Program-made: the position numbers and the translations under genes
The notes under the pieces: generated by a model
Told to the model about the DNA's origin: nothing
The model's input: only the letters and a program-made list of their open reading frames with translations
Database searches by the model: none
Source of the DNA: Nitrospinaceae bacterium
GTDB taxonomy: Bacteria; Nitrospinota; Nitrospinia; Nitrospinales; Nitrospinaceae
Direction of reading: 5' to 3'
Length of the DNA stretch: 64,000 bases
NCBI GenBank assembly: GCA_028278405.1
Contig: JANQEK010000002.1
Span: 1 to 64,000, forward strand
Shown here: positions 42,175 through 51,200 of the stretch, piece after piece
How positions within the stretch are numbered: position 1 is the stretch's first letter
How the letters are laid out: each line of letters starts with the position of its first letter

Positions 42175-44676
42175 CTATTCAGCCCTCGATTTTTCCCGGG
42201 CGGTTTCCGCAAAGATTTCGATGTACTCGTAGTCCTTGAACACTTGGTCGTACAGTTCCTTGGGAACCGGTGGCCTGGTAAAGTTGATTTTTTTCATTAT
42301 CTTGAATATCAGGAAACCCAGAAATAACGCCGGTGGAATATAGAGCCAACCAATCGCTTCTCCAAAGACAAGCTTGGTGATCCCGATAATCAGGAGGATT
42401 CCGGCCAGAGAGGTGGTCACGGCACAGGCCAGTCGTGTCCAGGGAAAAACAACGTGGTGCTCCTGGTAGTTGAAGTACTTCACTTCCTCAGGCCACCAGC
42501 CGAAAGGCAGGGCGCGTGCAAAAAACCGTCGCCGCACTTCAGGCGGTTCAGGTTTCGTCAGGAATGTTACGAGGAGCCATATAGGCATGACGGTCAAAAC
42601 ACTGATAATGAGCCTGAAGGATTCTTCTTCCAGATACCAGGTGTCTCCAAAAAAGTACGCCGAGATATAATGGAAAATCTTAACGCCGTAGGTCAATTCG
42701 AAATCCCAGATGCCCTGAAGAGACCACAGCCAGGCCACTAAAGCATCGATGGGACCGAACCCATGCAACAGGACATAGGCAAAAAGAGAACCCACCACTC
42801 CGGCCAGGATCGAGTAGCAGTTAATCCTCCAGTACCAGAACATGAGTACTGTGGGCAGCCCGGCTCCGGCCAACAGCTCAATCGCAAGCTCCCAGCCCGC
42901 TAACAGATTGTCTACATGCATAACGTAATAAAGTAAAAGGGAAATCAATAGAACGATCGCCACTTTACCGACCACGAATTCTTCAAAGGAAGAAGCCTTC
43001 TTTTTTCTGGCGGCGGTCCATAATTCCAGGATATAAGAACCTCCGTGAAACAACTGACTGGTCATAGTCGACATGTAGGCTCCATAAGCGACCGAAACAA
43101 ATGCTCCCCCCAGAAATCCGGTTCCAAAAATTAAAAATCCGGCAATGGCAACCCCCGCCTCTCCGTTCAAGTGGACCCCATAGGCATAGATGGAAGGGAC
43201 CAGAAACAGAGAAGCGATCCCGAGCACCGTCCAGGGATGGTATCTGAGAGCAAACGAGAAAGCGGAATGAAAGAGCCCCGCACCCACCGCGTGAAACTCG
43301 TTTTTGCAATCCTTCAACCTTTGAACCGCGTATCCTCCGATGAACGAACCCAGAATGGGCTGGAGACCGAGTAGGGCGAAGAGGCCCACCAGCGTGTAAA
43401 TCAAATCACTGGAGAAGGGATAGTGGAGCATCAGACTACCCATGGTGCCCGGATGAGTGACACGTTGTCCGGTCAGAAACGCGCATATTTCCGTCTTCTC
43501 AATTTGGTGCTTTTCAAGTTCCAGAATGTAGGAATCCATATCCGTAATATGCCTTGGAGGAAACAGCTGATCATCCAGAAGCCCTGCTGCTTTCAATTGG
43601 TGGATCGTTTCCTTATTCTTGAATCTCCAGGATTTGGGAACAAATTTCATTTCCCACAACCGGTAAAATGGATCCTTCTTTTCATTTTTTACCGAGTGCA
43701 AAATCGCTTCCCGGTTGAGTCCCGTAATTTCCGGGCTGAAAATATATTCATTTGGCAAATGAGAGGTCTCGATCAGAATCCCATCACGTAACAATTGTTC
43801 GGGTTGGGCGATACTGCCTGCAAACAGGGATCGGTTGACTTTCACGAGAGAATTTCGTGCTTCCCCACTGGCGAGAACTTCCTGGCCTTTACTCACTGTC
43901 CCCGATATCCCGTAATCGCTCCATATATTGATCATGGCTCCAAAAAACATAAGAGCGGCAAGGATGATTTGGGCGTTGTCGGCAAGAACCATTCCTCGAA
44001 AACCCGAAAAGAGACTGAACACAACAACGGGCGCGAGCATCATAAAAAAGATAAAGGGCTCCGGTGCAAAAGTCAGCGAGGCATTGGCTGGATACGATTC
44101 TCCGTGCGGGAGAAAATGCGGAAATACATCGATTCCTTCAAAAGTAAAATAAACTCCGGAAACGTTGAATCCCAGCAAAACCACCATGACCATGGCCTTG
44201 CACACCGTTCCCATGACCGCATTGTTCCGGGCGAGCAGTTCCACCAGGCTTTGCGTCACCATAAGGATTTTTGCCCGTTTTCCTCCGAAACGAAGCAAGG
44301 GTAATGCTGCGTCTGCATACAATCTCAACCGTACCCATATTTCCGCGTAAAGGAAGGTTCCGAGTGAAAACGCGATCAACCCGCTTTGCCAAAACCAGTT
44401 CCATCCGACACCACCCCGGGACCGGATAAAATCGCCCACAACGAAGGGCGTATCGCTGGCAAACATGGTGGCAATGATAGCTCCCCCGGCGACAAACCAA
44501 GTAAAACGCTTGGTTTCATCGGCAACGGAGTAGGATTCGTTTTTGGTCTTTTCCCCTATCCGCCAGCGGTAATACGCATACGCCAACAGGAGAATCACAA
44601 AACAAGCAAAGGTCCATTGCCCCGTAGTGTCCAGGTAAACATCGCTCTGAGGAAGTGGGGCCTGAATATTATTCAC
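42175..44676 (-). CDS. Large sodium:solute symporter family transporter
   Basis: 833-aa SSS-family (LeuT-fold) transporter with about 14-15 helices. The N-terminal part matches the family (TFACFVILLLAYAYYRWRIG, then SYSVADETKRFTW; later ATMFASDTPF and FSGFRGMVLADNAQI). A hydrophilic insert of about 130 residues lies around 265-395 before the helix set resumes, which is larger than in usual symporters, and the C-terminus is extended. The gene starts 8 bp inside the end of the GH94-like phosphorylase gene, so the two are translated as one unit; a sugar or oligosaccharide substrate is plausible but not shown. Confidence 0.85.
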   Translation of the reverse strand: MNNIQAPLPQSDVYLDTTGQWTFACFVILLLAYAYYRWRIGEKTKNESYSVADETKRFTWFVAGGAIIATMFASDTPFVVGDFIRSRGGVGWNWFWQSGLIAFSLGTFLYAEIWVRLRLYADAALPLLRFGGKRAKILMVTQSLVELLARNNAVMGTVCKAMVMVVLLGFNVSGVYFTFEGIDVFPHFLPHGESYPANASLTFAPEPFIFFMMLAPVVVFSLFSGFRGMVLADNAQIILAALMFFGAMINIWSDYGISGTVSKGQEVLASGEARNSLVKVNRSLFAGSIAQPEQLLRDGILIETSHLPNEYIFSPEITGLNREAILHSVKNEKKDPFYRLWEMKFVPKSWRFKNKETIHQLKAAGLLDDQLFPPRHITDMDSYILELEKHQIEKTEICAFLTGQRVTHPGTMGSLMLHYPFSSDLIYTLVGLFALLGLQPILGSFIGGYAVQRLKDCKNEFHAVGAGLFHSAFSFALRYHPWTVLGIASLFLVPSIYAYGVHLNGEAGVAIAGFLIFGTGFLGGAFVSVAYGAYMSTMTSQLFHGGSYILELWTAARKKKASSFEEFVVGKVAIVLLISLLLYYVMHVDNLLAGWELAIELLAGAGLPTVLMFWYWRINCYSILAGVVGSLFAYVLLHGFGPIDALVAWLWSLQGIWDFELTYGVKIFHYISAYFFGDTWYLEEESFRLIISVLTVMPIWLLVTFLTKPEPPEVRRRFFARALPFGWWPEEVKYFNYQEHHVVFPWTRLACAVTTSLAGILLIIGITKLVFGEAIGWLYIPPALFLGFLIFKIMKKINFTRPPVPKELYDQVFKDYEYIEIFAETAREKSRAE

Positions 44677-47305
44677 GTTCTTGACCCAGGATTAGGGGAT
44701 CGGAGATATCGATTTGATTTTTTTCTTTGAATTGTTGATGCGGCAGGTCGGCCACCCACGACTTTAATTCGTCATCTTTTAATAATTCGACAGGCTGATC
44801 ATTGAAGGATATCTTCCGTTTATTGATAGACGAGGTTTTTCGGTAATTTATTGTGACTTCTTTATTTTGGTAAACCCCGCGATAGCTGAATTGGGCCAGG
44901 GGACTGCGAGGATCGGGCTGTATTCTCAAATGATTCAATTCCGGACGAAATCCAAAAACATACCAGATGAGGATTTTGAGCAAAACATTGGAGCTTCCTG
45001 TTTGCCAGTCGTTCATGGACTCTCCATCAAGCCCCTTTTCTATATTATGAATATAGGAATTGGGGATAACGAAAGGAGTGAGGTTGTAGTTTGAATGGAT
45101 CGAAGTGAACGGCAGGATTTTTTCCAATTGCTTCCAGGCTACCTCGGATTGCCCGGCTTGAAACAAGGACCAGATGCCAAACAGGGTCGCATGATTATAG
45201 GTGGCTCCATTTTCTGCAGTGCCTGCAGGAAGTCTGGGGATTCGCCCAAACCAATGCTCTGTTCCCCGGTCGAAAGGCGGAACAAAAGTTCTCAATCCAT
45301 ATTTGTCATCCAATTTTTCATATGCCGACAAAATGGAGGGCAGCAAATCGCGGCCTTCCTTCGTTTTTACATCGTGGTGAATTCCGCTGATGATCCAATA
45401 CGCATGACTCGTTAAACCGTATCGAGAAACCCCGTCAGGGTCCTCAGGCCCTCCCACGGTATACTGCGCGTCATCTCCGAATCCGTGAGCGACTCTTGTT
45501 GTGCTGCCCGACCCTAGAATTGCGTTGTTCACCAGACCCGAGTAGAGTTTCTCCTTGGCTTCCTGATAAAGTGCTATTTCACTTTTATGAGTCTCTTGGC
45601 CCCCAATGTAATTCAGAAGCTCCACCATGTCCTTGCAGTTCTGGTACAGTTGCAAGCTTCCCATCACGGTGGTACCTGTTCCAAATTTTCTATCTTTTTT
45701 ATCCGTAAAACCCAACCCATCCAAGGCATCGTTCCAATCCCCATACAGGGCCATCAATAATTGAGTCTCAGGGTTAATATTATCGATAAGATATTCAAGT
45801 ATTCGAAACAAATGCTGGAGCACTGTTTCTCTGGCTTCGGTGGGTTTGACCGATCCGATATAAGGATTATCATCTACAATTTCGTGGTAACCCACCTCTT
45901 CGGATAGAATGGATTGATCGCCGGTTACTTTGATATATTCGACAACCGTTTTGATCACCCAAAGTCCCTGATCAATAAATTCACGGGTATCGGCAATCGC
46001 GCTCCCGGGAAGATACTGTCTCAAACACCGGCCGCTCTGGCAGGTATAGCCCAGTGCTTCCCATATTTTCTTCTTTGCTTTTTCCGGAGCAAAGTAGAGA
46101 TATGCCTCCAACGCTTGAAATACGTCCCGGATACCTACAAGCGATCTTCGGGCCAATTGCATATATCCTTTTATTTGGGAACAAACAGCAACCTGATGCT
46201 GAAGAGTAATTAGAAACGGGAAAAAATCCTGACTGTCTATCTCATCGTATGTTTTGTCGAATGACCCATCTATCTTCATGGAATGCAGAGTTTCTGAACT
46301 TGCCTCCACAACCTTCTGGACGGTTTTATCCACAAAGACTGGATTTACCGATTCATCGGCAAGCTGTCCCAAATCTTTTGGATTGGATACTCTCTCATAA
46401 ATATAATCGAGCCGCACAGCCGAGTTGCTTCCCGCTTCGAAAAAAAGCGCGTTGGAATATATCGCTTTATCGTTAAATACCGTTTCAATCCTCTGCTGCG
46501 GGAAATGTTGTCTCTCGAACGCAATGGGATTGTTGAGGTTCCTGTTACTCCCGCCGACAAATTCATTTCGCGAGGTTGTGGCCTCAAATCCACGAAATGT
46601 GATCCCGGGAGTCAGTCTACAAACACCGCGAAGAAGCGATTGATGTGTGAGCGATGTGAATCGATCCGGATCCTCAAAGACAGTTACGGTACAAGGAGGG
46701 ATTAGGACTGTAGATTCTCCTTGCTGTCGAAACCGATTGGTTGTTTTGGCGGTGAGAAACCAGCGGTCTTCATCCGACTTACCCAATTCGTCTTTTTCGT
46801 AGGGTGAGTAATAAGTCAACAGGCGGCAATTCTCTCGAGGTTTTTGAAATGAAATAAAAAGCGAGAAAAGTAGTTGGTTCGTCGGGCTGACCGTCACGCG
46901 GACGATGGTTGCAATATCCTCCCACTCAACGAAATAGTAAGTCGCATGAATGGTAGACGTCGTGCGGCGTTCCGCCCCGTCACCCAGATAAGGCACCGGC
47001 AGGAGAGAAAAAATGCTTCCGCCCACATCGAGAAAAAAGGCGATTGAGGGTTCCTCACCCTCTTTAGTGGTGGGGAAGAGTTGATGCAAACCATCTGAGG
47101 CATAGATATAACCATCAGCCTGGCACCACAAAGTAAAACCATCGAACCCATAAACGAATCGGCCTCTGGGAGAACTCCCCAAGGAAACCCCCCCACCTTG
47201 CGGTAAAAAATAATAGTTCCTGGACGAAGGATCTCGATCAACCTGATCCTGAATCGCTGCCAATACATCTACCGGGATAACCGACTTCGACTTTTCCATT
47301 TTCAC
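44669..47305 (-). CDS. GH94-like glycoside phosphorylase (cellobiose phosphorylase family)
   Basis: 878 aa with the two-part GH94 plan: N-terminal beta-sandwich about 20-290 (GRFVYGFDGFTLWCQADG region) and C-terminal (alpha/alpha)6 barrel about 370-800. The catalytic-acid motif of the family appears as YGDWNDALDG (D523-W-N-D526), with GTGTTVMGS, YGLTSHAYWIISGIHHD and PPFDRGTEHWFGRIP nearby. GH94 enzymes split beta-linked disaccharides or oligosaccharides with phosphate, without ATP. There is no signal peptide, so it is cytosolic. Coupled to the symporter downstream: uptake followed by phosphorolysis is the simplest reading. The exact sugar is unknown. Confidence 0.83.
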   Translation of the reverse strand: MKMEKSKSVIPVDVLAAIQDQVDRDPSSRNYYFLPQGGGVSLGSSPRGRFVYGFDGFTLWCQADGYIYASDGLHQLFPTTKEGEEPSIAFFLDVGGSIFSLLPVPYLGDGAERRTTSTIHATYYFVEWEDIATIVRVTVSPTNQLLFSLFISFQKPRENCRLLTYYSPYEKDELGKSDEDRWFLTAKTTNRFRQQGESTVLIPPCTVTVFEDPDRFTSLTHQSLLRGVCRLTPGITFRGFEATTSRNEFVGGSNRNLNNPIAFERQHFPQQRIETVFNDKAIYSNALFFEAGSNSAVRLDYIYERVSNPKDLGQLADESVNPVFVDKTVQKVVEASSETLHSMKIDGSFDKTYDEIDSQDFFPFLITLQHQVAVCSQIKGYMQLARRSLVGIRDVFQALEAYLYFAPEKAKKKIWEALGYTCQSGRCLRQYLPGSAIADTREFIDQGLWVIKTVVEYIKVTGDQSILSEEVGYHEIVDDNPYIGSVKPTEARETVLQHLFRILEYLIDNINPETQLLMALYGDWNDALDGLGFTDKKDRKFGTGTTVMGSLQLYQNCKDMVELLNYIGGQETHKSEIALYQEAKEKLYSGLVNNAILGSGSTTRVAHGFGDDAQYTVGGPEDPDGVSRYGLTSHAYWIISGIHHDVKTKEGRDLLPSILSAYEKLDDKYGLRTFVPPFDRGTEHWFGRIPRLPAGTAENGATYNHATLFGIWSLFQAGQSEVAWKQLEKILPFTSIHSNYNLTPFVIPNSYIHNIEKGLDGESMNDWQTGSSNVLLKILIWYVFGFRPELNHLRIQPDPRSPLAQFSYRGVYQNKEVTINYRKTSSINKRKISFNDQPVELLKDDELKSWVADLPHQQFKEKNQIDISDPLILGQERE

Positions 47306-47741
47306 TTATAAGGTGCCGTCACTTTGAATTATTTGAAAACCCCAATGAAATACAAAATTTGAACTGACGGCATCTGTGCCCCTCGGTCTTCATTTCCATT
47401 TGATTGGGTTGTAAGCCCTCAAATGAGCCAGACCTGATATTAATTTTTTAGAGATATAATTCAGGATAGTCGATAAATATAGGTTTTTCAAACGGTTATA
47501 ATTCAATTTTCAAACTGGGATTTTGGTGATTTCGGAAATCCACGATGTGGACCAAGCAGAATTTAAATAGGTGACTTGCAGAATTCCATTTCAAGGAAGT
47601 GGAATCGCTCAAGATGATTCAGTGTTATCGGTCTGTGGATTAAGTAATTCATTGCCTGTAAGAATTTGGCTTTAGTTTGTAAAACTTTCACTGGCTCAAT
47701 TCTTGGATAATCCGAAAACTACTCTTTTAAAAACAATGAAT
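47306..47741. other. Intergenic stretch between divergent units
   Basis: About 440 AT-rich bp between the phosphorylase/symporter unit (minus) and the polysaccharide locus (plus). No open frame with a ribosome site. It must contain promoters for both; a candidate for the plus strand lies just after it. Confidence 0.45.
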
Positions 47742-47770
47742 TTGCCTTACACTTGTAATAGTCGTACTAT
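47742..47770 (+). promoter_or_regulatory. Candidate sigma-70 promoter of the polysaccharide locus
   Basis: TTGCCT (47742-47747), 17 bp, TACTAT (47765-47770), 61 bp before the receiver ATG. Each hexamer matches consensus at four of six positions. Confidence 0.4.
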
Positions 47771-47831
47771 CGTCCTTAAAGTACTAAATTTAAAGACCTA
47801 ATAGCGCGTGTAACACAAAGAAAGAAGAACC

Positions 47832-48200
47832 ATGGCAAAAGTGTTGGTCATTGAGGATGACGCCCATATATGGAAAATGATTGAATATAAGTTGAAAAAG
47901 GAAAAACATGATCTGACATGGGCCAGCGACGGATTGAAAGCTATGGAAGCATTGGAAGCAATGAAACCTGATCTGATCATTTCCGACATCATGGTCCCCT
48001 ATATGGACGGCATTCAAATTCTCAAGAAAATCAAAAAGATGGATAATTTGAAGGATATCCCGGTGATCATGCTGACTTCAAAAGCTCAGGAAGACGACAT
48101 TATCAGGGGGCTGGAGTTGGGCGCCCAGGATTATATGGCCAAACCTTTCAGCCCGGCGGAATTGATACTGAGGGTCAACAAAGCCTTGAAGTCCAATTAA
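47832..48200 (+). CDS. Stand-alone response regulator receiver
   Basis: 122-aa CheY-like protein: VLVIEDDAH (about 4-12), phospho-acceptor in LIISDIMVPYMDG (about 48-60), VIMLTSKA (about 77-84), MAKPF (about 104-108). No output domain. It heads the polysaccharide locus, where lone receivers commonly control synthase activity by protein contact. Its kinase is not adjacent; the minus-strand signalling island at 10.7-23.7 kb is a possible source. Confidence 0.9.
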   Translation: MAKVLVIEDDAHIWKMIEYKLKKEKHDLTWASDGLKAMEALEAMKPDLIISDIMVPYMDGIQILKKIKKMDNLKDIPVIMLTSKAQEDDIIRGLELGAQDYMAKPFSPAELILRVNKALKSN

Positions 48201-48280
48201 TTTGAACCCATCTTTCATGACTTACCAGAATCGGACGGGCCACAACGCTTTTAAACCAAAAATGAAATTCCCTCCTAACG

Positions 48281-49669
48281 ATGGACTATTCCAAAGATCT
48301 GGAATTTGAAGATTCTCTAAAAGTCGTTAACTCTTTTTGGCAGTTCATTACTGAACAGGTTTTATTTCCATTCAATCAGCACTTCCAGGAATACCCGGTT
48401 ACAACCTCTCTAATCATGTCGGTCTTTTTTCTTATTGGGATCACCGTATTCCTTTTTCTTTATGTGATCTATATAAGAATAAAATTCAATCGATACCAAA
48501 ATTTAAAAGCCCGAAATTTCGCCCGCTGGGAAGAAAGCATTCTTCCATTGATCATAGACGGAGAAGATATTTCCTCATTGATAAAAACCATAAAAAAAAG
48601 AGAATACGACTTGTTCGGGGAATTCATCACTCCCTATCTAAATGACACCAAAGGAGACACCCTGACACGAATGATCAATATTTTGCGGGAAATCGGAGTG
48701 GTTAAAAGGGAACGATTTTATTTGAAATATTCCCACTCCACCTGGAGAAGAGCCCTTGCCGTTCAAAGGCTGGGGGCCTTCAAAGATGTTCACAACGTAA
48801 AAGATATTGTCAAAGCCTTGCACGACAAAGAGATTACCGTCGCCTTGAATGCTGCCGGCGCGTTGCTGAAAATGTCGGATCGTCAATTACTGAAAAAAGT
48901 GATCAGCGTTTTACTCCAAAATGAGCTCGTTACCGAAGAATTGTTTGCCGAAGTTCTTCTAAAATTTGAAAGATCCATCAATCTTGAAACTTTTCTTTCA
49001 CAAGAAATCGACAAATACCCCATACCCGCCAGATACAAAATTATCAATCTTCTTGAACCCATCGTTAGCACAGAAAGCGGGGAAAACCTGATTTCACGCC
49101 TGAACAATACCAAAAAAGCCATTGGCATTATCATGGAAGACGAAGATCTGGCAGACGAGCTTTTGAACGATATTACCCTTCAATATGAAAGCGAAAAATC
49201 AATCGATCTTGAAAAAATACTCAGCATAAAAGAAAAGGAGTACACGGTATCCGCCAGGATTAAAATGATTGATTTTATTGGTTACATCAAAAGAGTCGAA
49301 GGAATACCCGTTTTGCTCGATATATTGAAAAAATCAAAAAACGATGAAGAAACGATAAGCGCGATTAAAGCTTTGGGAAACCTGGAAGCGGAGGAAGCGA
49401 TTCCACTATTAATGGATCGATTGAATAGCAAACATCCTGTCATAAGAGCTCAGGCAGCCAAAGCCCTAGGAGCTTTGAATTATGATAAGGCCGCACAACC
49501 TATATCCCGATTACTAGAGGATAGAGACTGGTGGTGTCGATTTCACGCCGCGTCTTCAATATACAAAATGGGTCAAGTCGGCAGGGAATGTCTTCAGAAT
49601 TTCTTTAAAAAAACCAGTGATCCTTATGCCAAAGGCATCATCACTCAATTCTTGTCCAAACCTCAATGA
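48281..49669 (+). CDS. HEAT-repeat membrane protein of the polysaccharide locus
   Basis: 462 aa: one N-terminal TM helix (about 42-68) preceded by a short arm, then a cytosolic alpha-solenoid. HEAT-like repeats are clear at about 145-200 (WRRALAVQRLGAFKDVHNVKDIVKAL, in part) and 340-455 (ISAIKALGNLEAEEAIPLLMDRL, VIRAQAAKALGALNYDKAAQPI, WWCRFHAASSIYKMG; each quoted in part). The stop overlaps the GT2 start by 4 bp. It probably docks the receiver or synthase. No Shine-Dalgarno is seen before the ATG. Confidence 0.82.
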   Translation: MDYSKDLEFEDSLKVVNSFWQFITEQVLFPFNQHFQEYPVTTSLIMSVFFLIGITVFLFLYVIYIRIKFNRYQNLKARNFARWEESILPLIIDGEDISSLIKTIKKREYDLFGEFITPYLNDTKGDTLTRMINILREIGVVKRERFYLKYSHSTWRRALAVQRLGAFKDVHNVKDIVKALHDKEITVALNAAGALLKMSDRQLLKKVISVLLQNELVTEELFAEVLLKFERSINLETFLSQEIDKYPIPARYKIINLLEPIVSTESGENLISRLNNTKKAIGIIMEDEDLADELLNDITLQYESEKSIDLEKILSIKEKEYTVSARIKMIDFIGYIKRVEGIPVLLDILKKSKNDEETISAIKALGNLEAEEAIPLLMDRLNSKHPVIRAQAAKALGALNYDKAAQPISRLLEDRDWWCRFHAASSIYKMGQVGRECLQNFFKKTSDPYAKGIITQFLSKPQ

Positions 49670-51090
49670 TGTCTGTCGATCAAATACTCTTAAATTACAT
49701 CTATCCATTTATTCGGATCAATAACTATTTCATAACCGGATATTTTGTTTGTATCAACATCGCGTATATTTTGATGTTAATGCTGGCCTTCAACGCAATC
49801 AAAAAATACTCCCAGCATGTACAATCACTGGAAATGAAGAATCTTTTCCTTTCCCCTTTTGCGAAACCAGTATCCTTGCTTGTCCCGGCCCATAACGAAC
49901 AAGAGAGCATTGTAGAAAGCGTCAAATCGATCCTTCAGTTGCAATACCCCACCTTTGAAATAATATTGATCAACGATGGTTCAACCGATCAAACTTTGAA
50001 ACGACTGATTAAACCCTTCGATTTGGTAAAGACAAAAAATGTTTACCGGCCGCAACTACCCTGCCAGAAAATCAAGGGAATTTATGAATCCACCACCTAC
50101 TCGAATCTGACTGTAATCGACAAAGAAAACGGTGGGAAGGCCGATGCCTTGAACGCCGGCATTAATGTTTCCAAATATCCTTTAATCTGCTCTCTGGATG
50201 CGGACTCGGTTCTGGAATCAGATGTTCTATTAAAGATCGTTCGTCCCTTTATGGAAGATCAGACTACGGTCGCAGCGGGCGGTTCCATTCGAATTGCCAA
50301 TGGCTGCGAAATATTCAATGGGAGAATCAATAAAATCGGTCTACCCGAAACCTTTTTAGGCAAGGTTCAGGTTATGGAATACCTGAGATCTTTTCTGGCC
50401 GGAAGAGTGGCCTTTTCCATTGTCAATGGCTTGATCATCATTTCAGGCGCTTTCGGAATTTTCAAAAAAGAAAAGGTAATCGAAATCGGTGGATACAATA
50501 TCGGTTCCGTGGGAGAAGACATGGAGTTGGTGGTGAGACTCCACGCTCGGTTAAGGGAAAAAAATGAGCCTTATAACATTACATTTATTCCGGACCCTGT
50601 CTGTTGGACGGAAGCACCGGAAAATCTCAAAGTATTGAGCGTACAAAGAAAACGGTGGCAACGGGGACTATTGGAGAGTTTGCTGGGCAACAAAAAGATT
50701 TTCTTAAATCCACGGTATGGAGTTATCGGGTTGTTGTCGTATCCGTTTTTTCTGATCGCAGAAGGGCTGGGTCCCTTGATTGAGACTTTTGGATTCTTTT
50801 TGTTTATTGTTTCCTGGTCATTCGATATGGTTGCCTACCCTCTCCTCTATCTATTTATTCTGGCTACTATCGTTCTTAATATTTTGCTTTCCATCGGTTC
50901 CATCATTTTTGAAGAAATGACTTATCAGCGGTACCCGAACATTTCCATGATTATTAAGCTGATCGGGCTCTCTTTTGTCGAGGTATTCCTGTATCGTCCT
51001 TTGACGGTCTGGTACAGGTTGGCAGGCCTTTTTCAATACTTTTCGGGGAAAAAAGGCGGCTGGGGGAAAATGGTCCGCAAAGGGTTTTAA
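49666..51090 (+). CDS. Processive family 2 glycosyltransferase (PgaC/BcsA-like synthase)
   Basis: 474-aa membrane synthase. One N-terminal TM about 20-45; GT-A domain with LVPAHNEQ, D104 in INDGSTD, GGKADALNAG, D178-A-D180, acceptor-site G283-E-D285 and Q327-x-x-R-W; three C-terminal TM helices about 355-445. These residues (D, DxD, D, QxxRW) define inverting processive beta-glycan synthases such as those for PNAG, hyaluronan or cellulose. No PilZ domain is present. It is co-translated with the HEAT protein. The polymer is not identifiable from sequence. Confidence 0.9.
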   Translation: MMSVDQILLNYIYPFIRINNYFITGYFVCINIAYILMLMLAFNAIKKYSQHVQSLEMKNLFLSPFAKPVSLLVPAHNEQESIVESVKSILQLQYPTFEIILINDGSTDQTLKRLIKPFDLVKTKNVYRPQLPCQKIKGIYESTTYSNLTVIDKENGGKADALNAGINVSKYPLICSLDADSVLESDVLLKIVRPFMEDQTTVAAGGSIRIANGCEIFNGRINKIGLPETFLGKVQVMEYLRSFLAGRVAFSIVNGLIIISGAFGIFKKEKVIEIGGYNIGSVGEDMELVVRLHARLREKNEPYNITFIPDPVCWTEAPENLKVLSVQRKRWQRGLLESLLGNKKIFLNPRYGVIGLLSYPFFLIAEGLGPLIETFGFFLFIVSWSFDMVAYPLLYLFILATIVLNILLSIGSIIFEEMTYQRYPNISMIIKLIGLSFVEVFLYRPLTVWYRLAGLFQYFSGKKGGWGKMVRKGF

Positions 51091-51200
51091 AATAAGTCTA
51101 CCGAACACGGACAAAAATGACTGTATCCTATTGATTTTTCGCTCGATTCTCTTACCCTTGGAGTAAGGTCCTCATTCCATTCAGGTTACTTTTATCGAAT

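Noticed and set aside
43795-44304. 169-codon open frame on the + strand inside the symporter gene
   Set aside because: Shadow of the symporter; low-complexity His/Lys composition and no start signal.
47690-47712. Possible sigma-54 promoter (TGGCTCAATTCTTGG)
   Set aside because: The GG-N10-GC rule is broken (GG in place of GC), so it is not a credible -24/-12 element.
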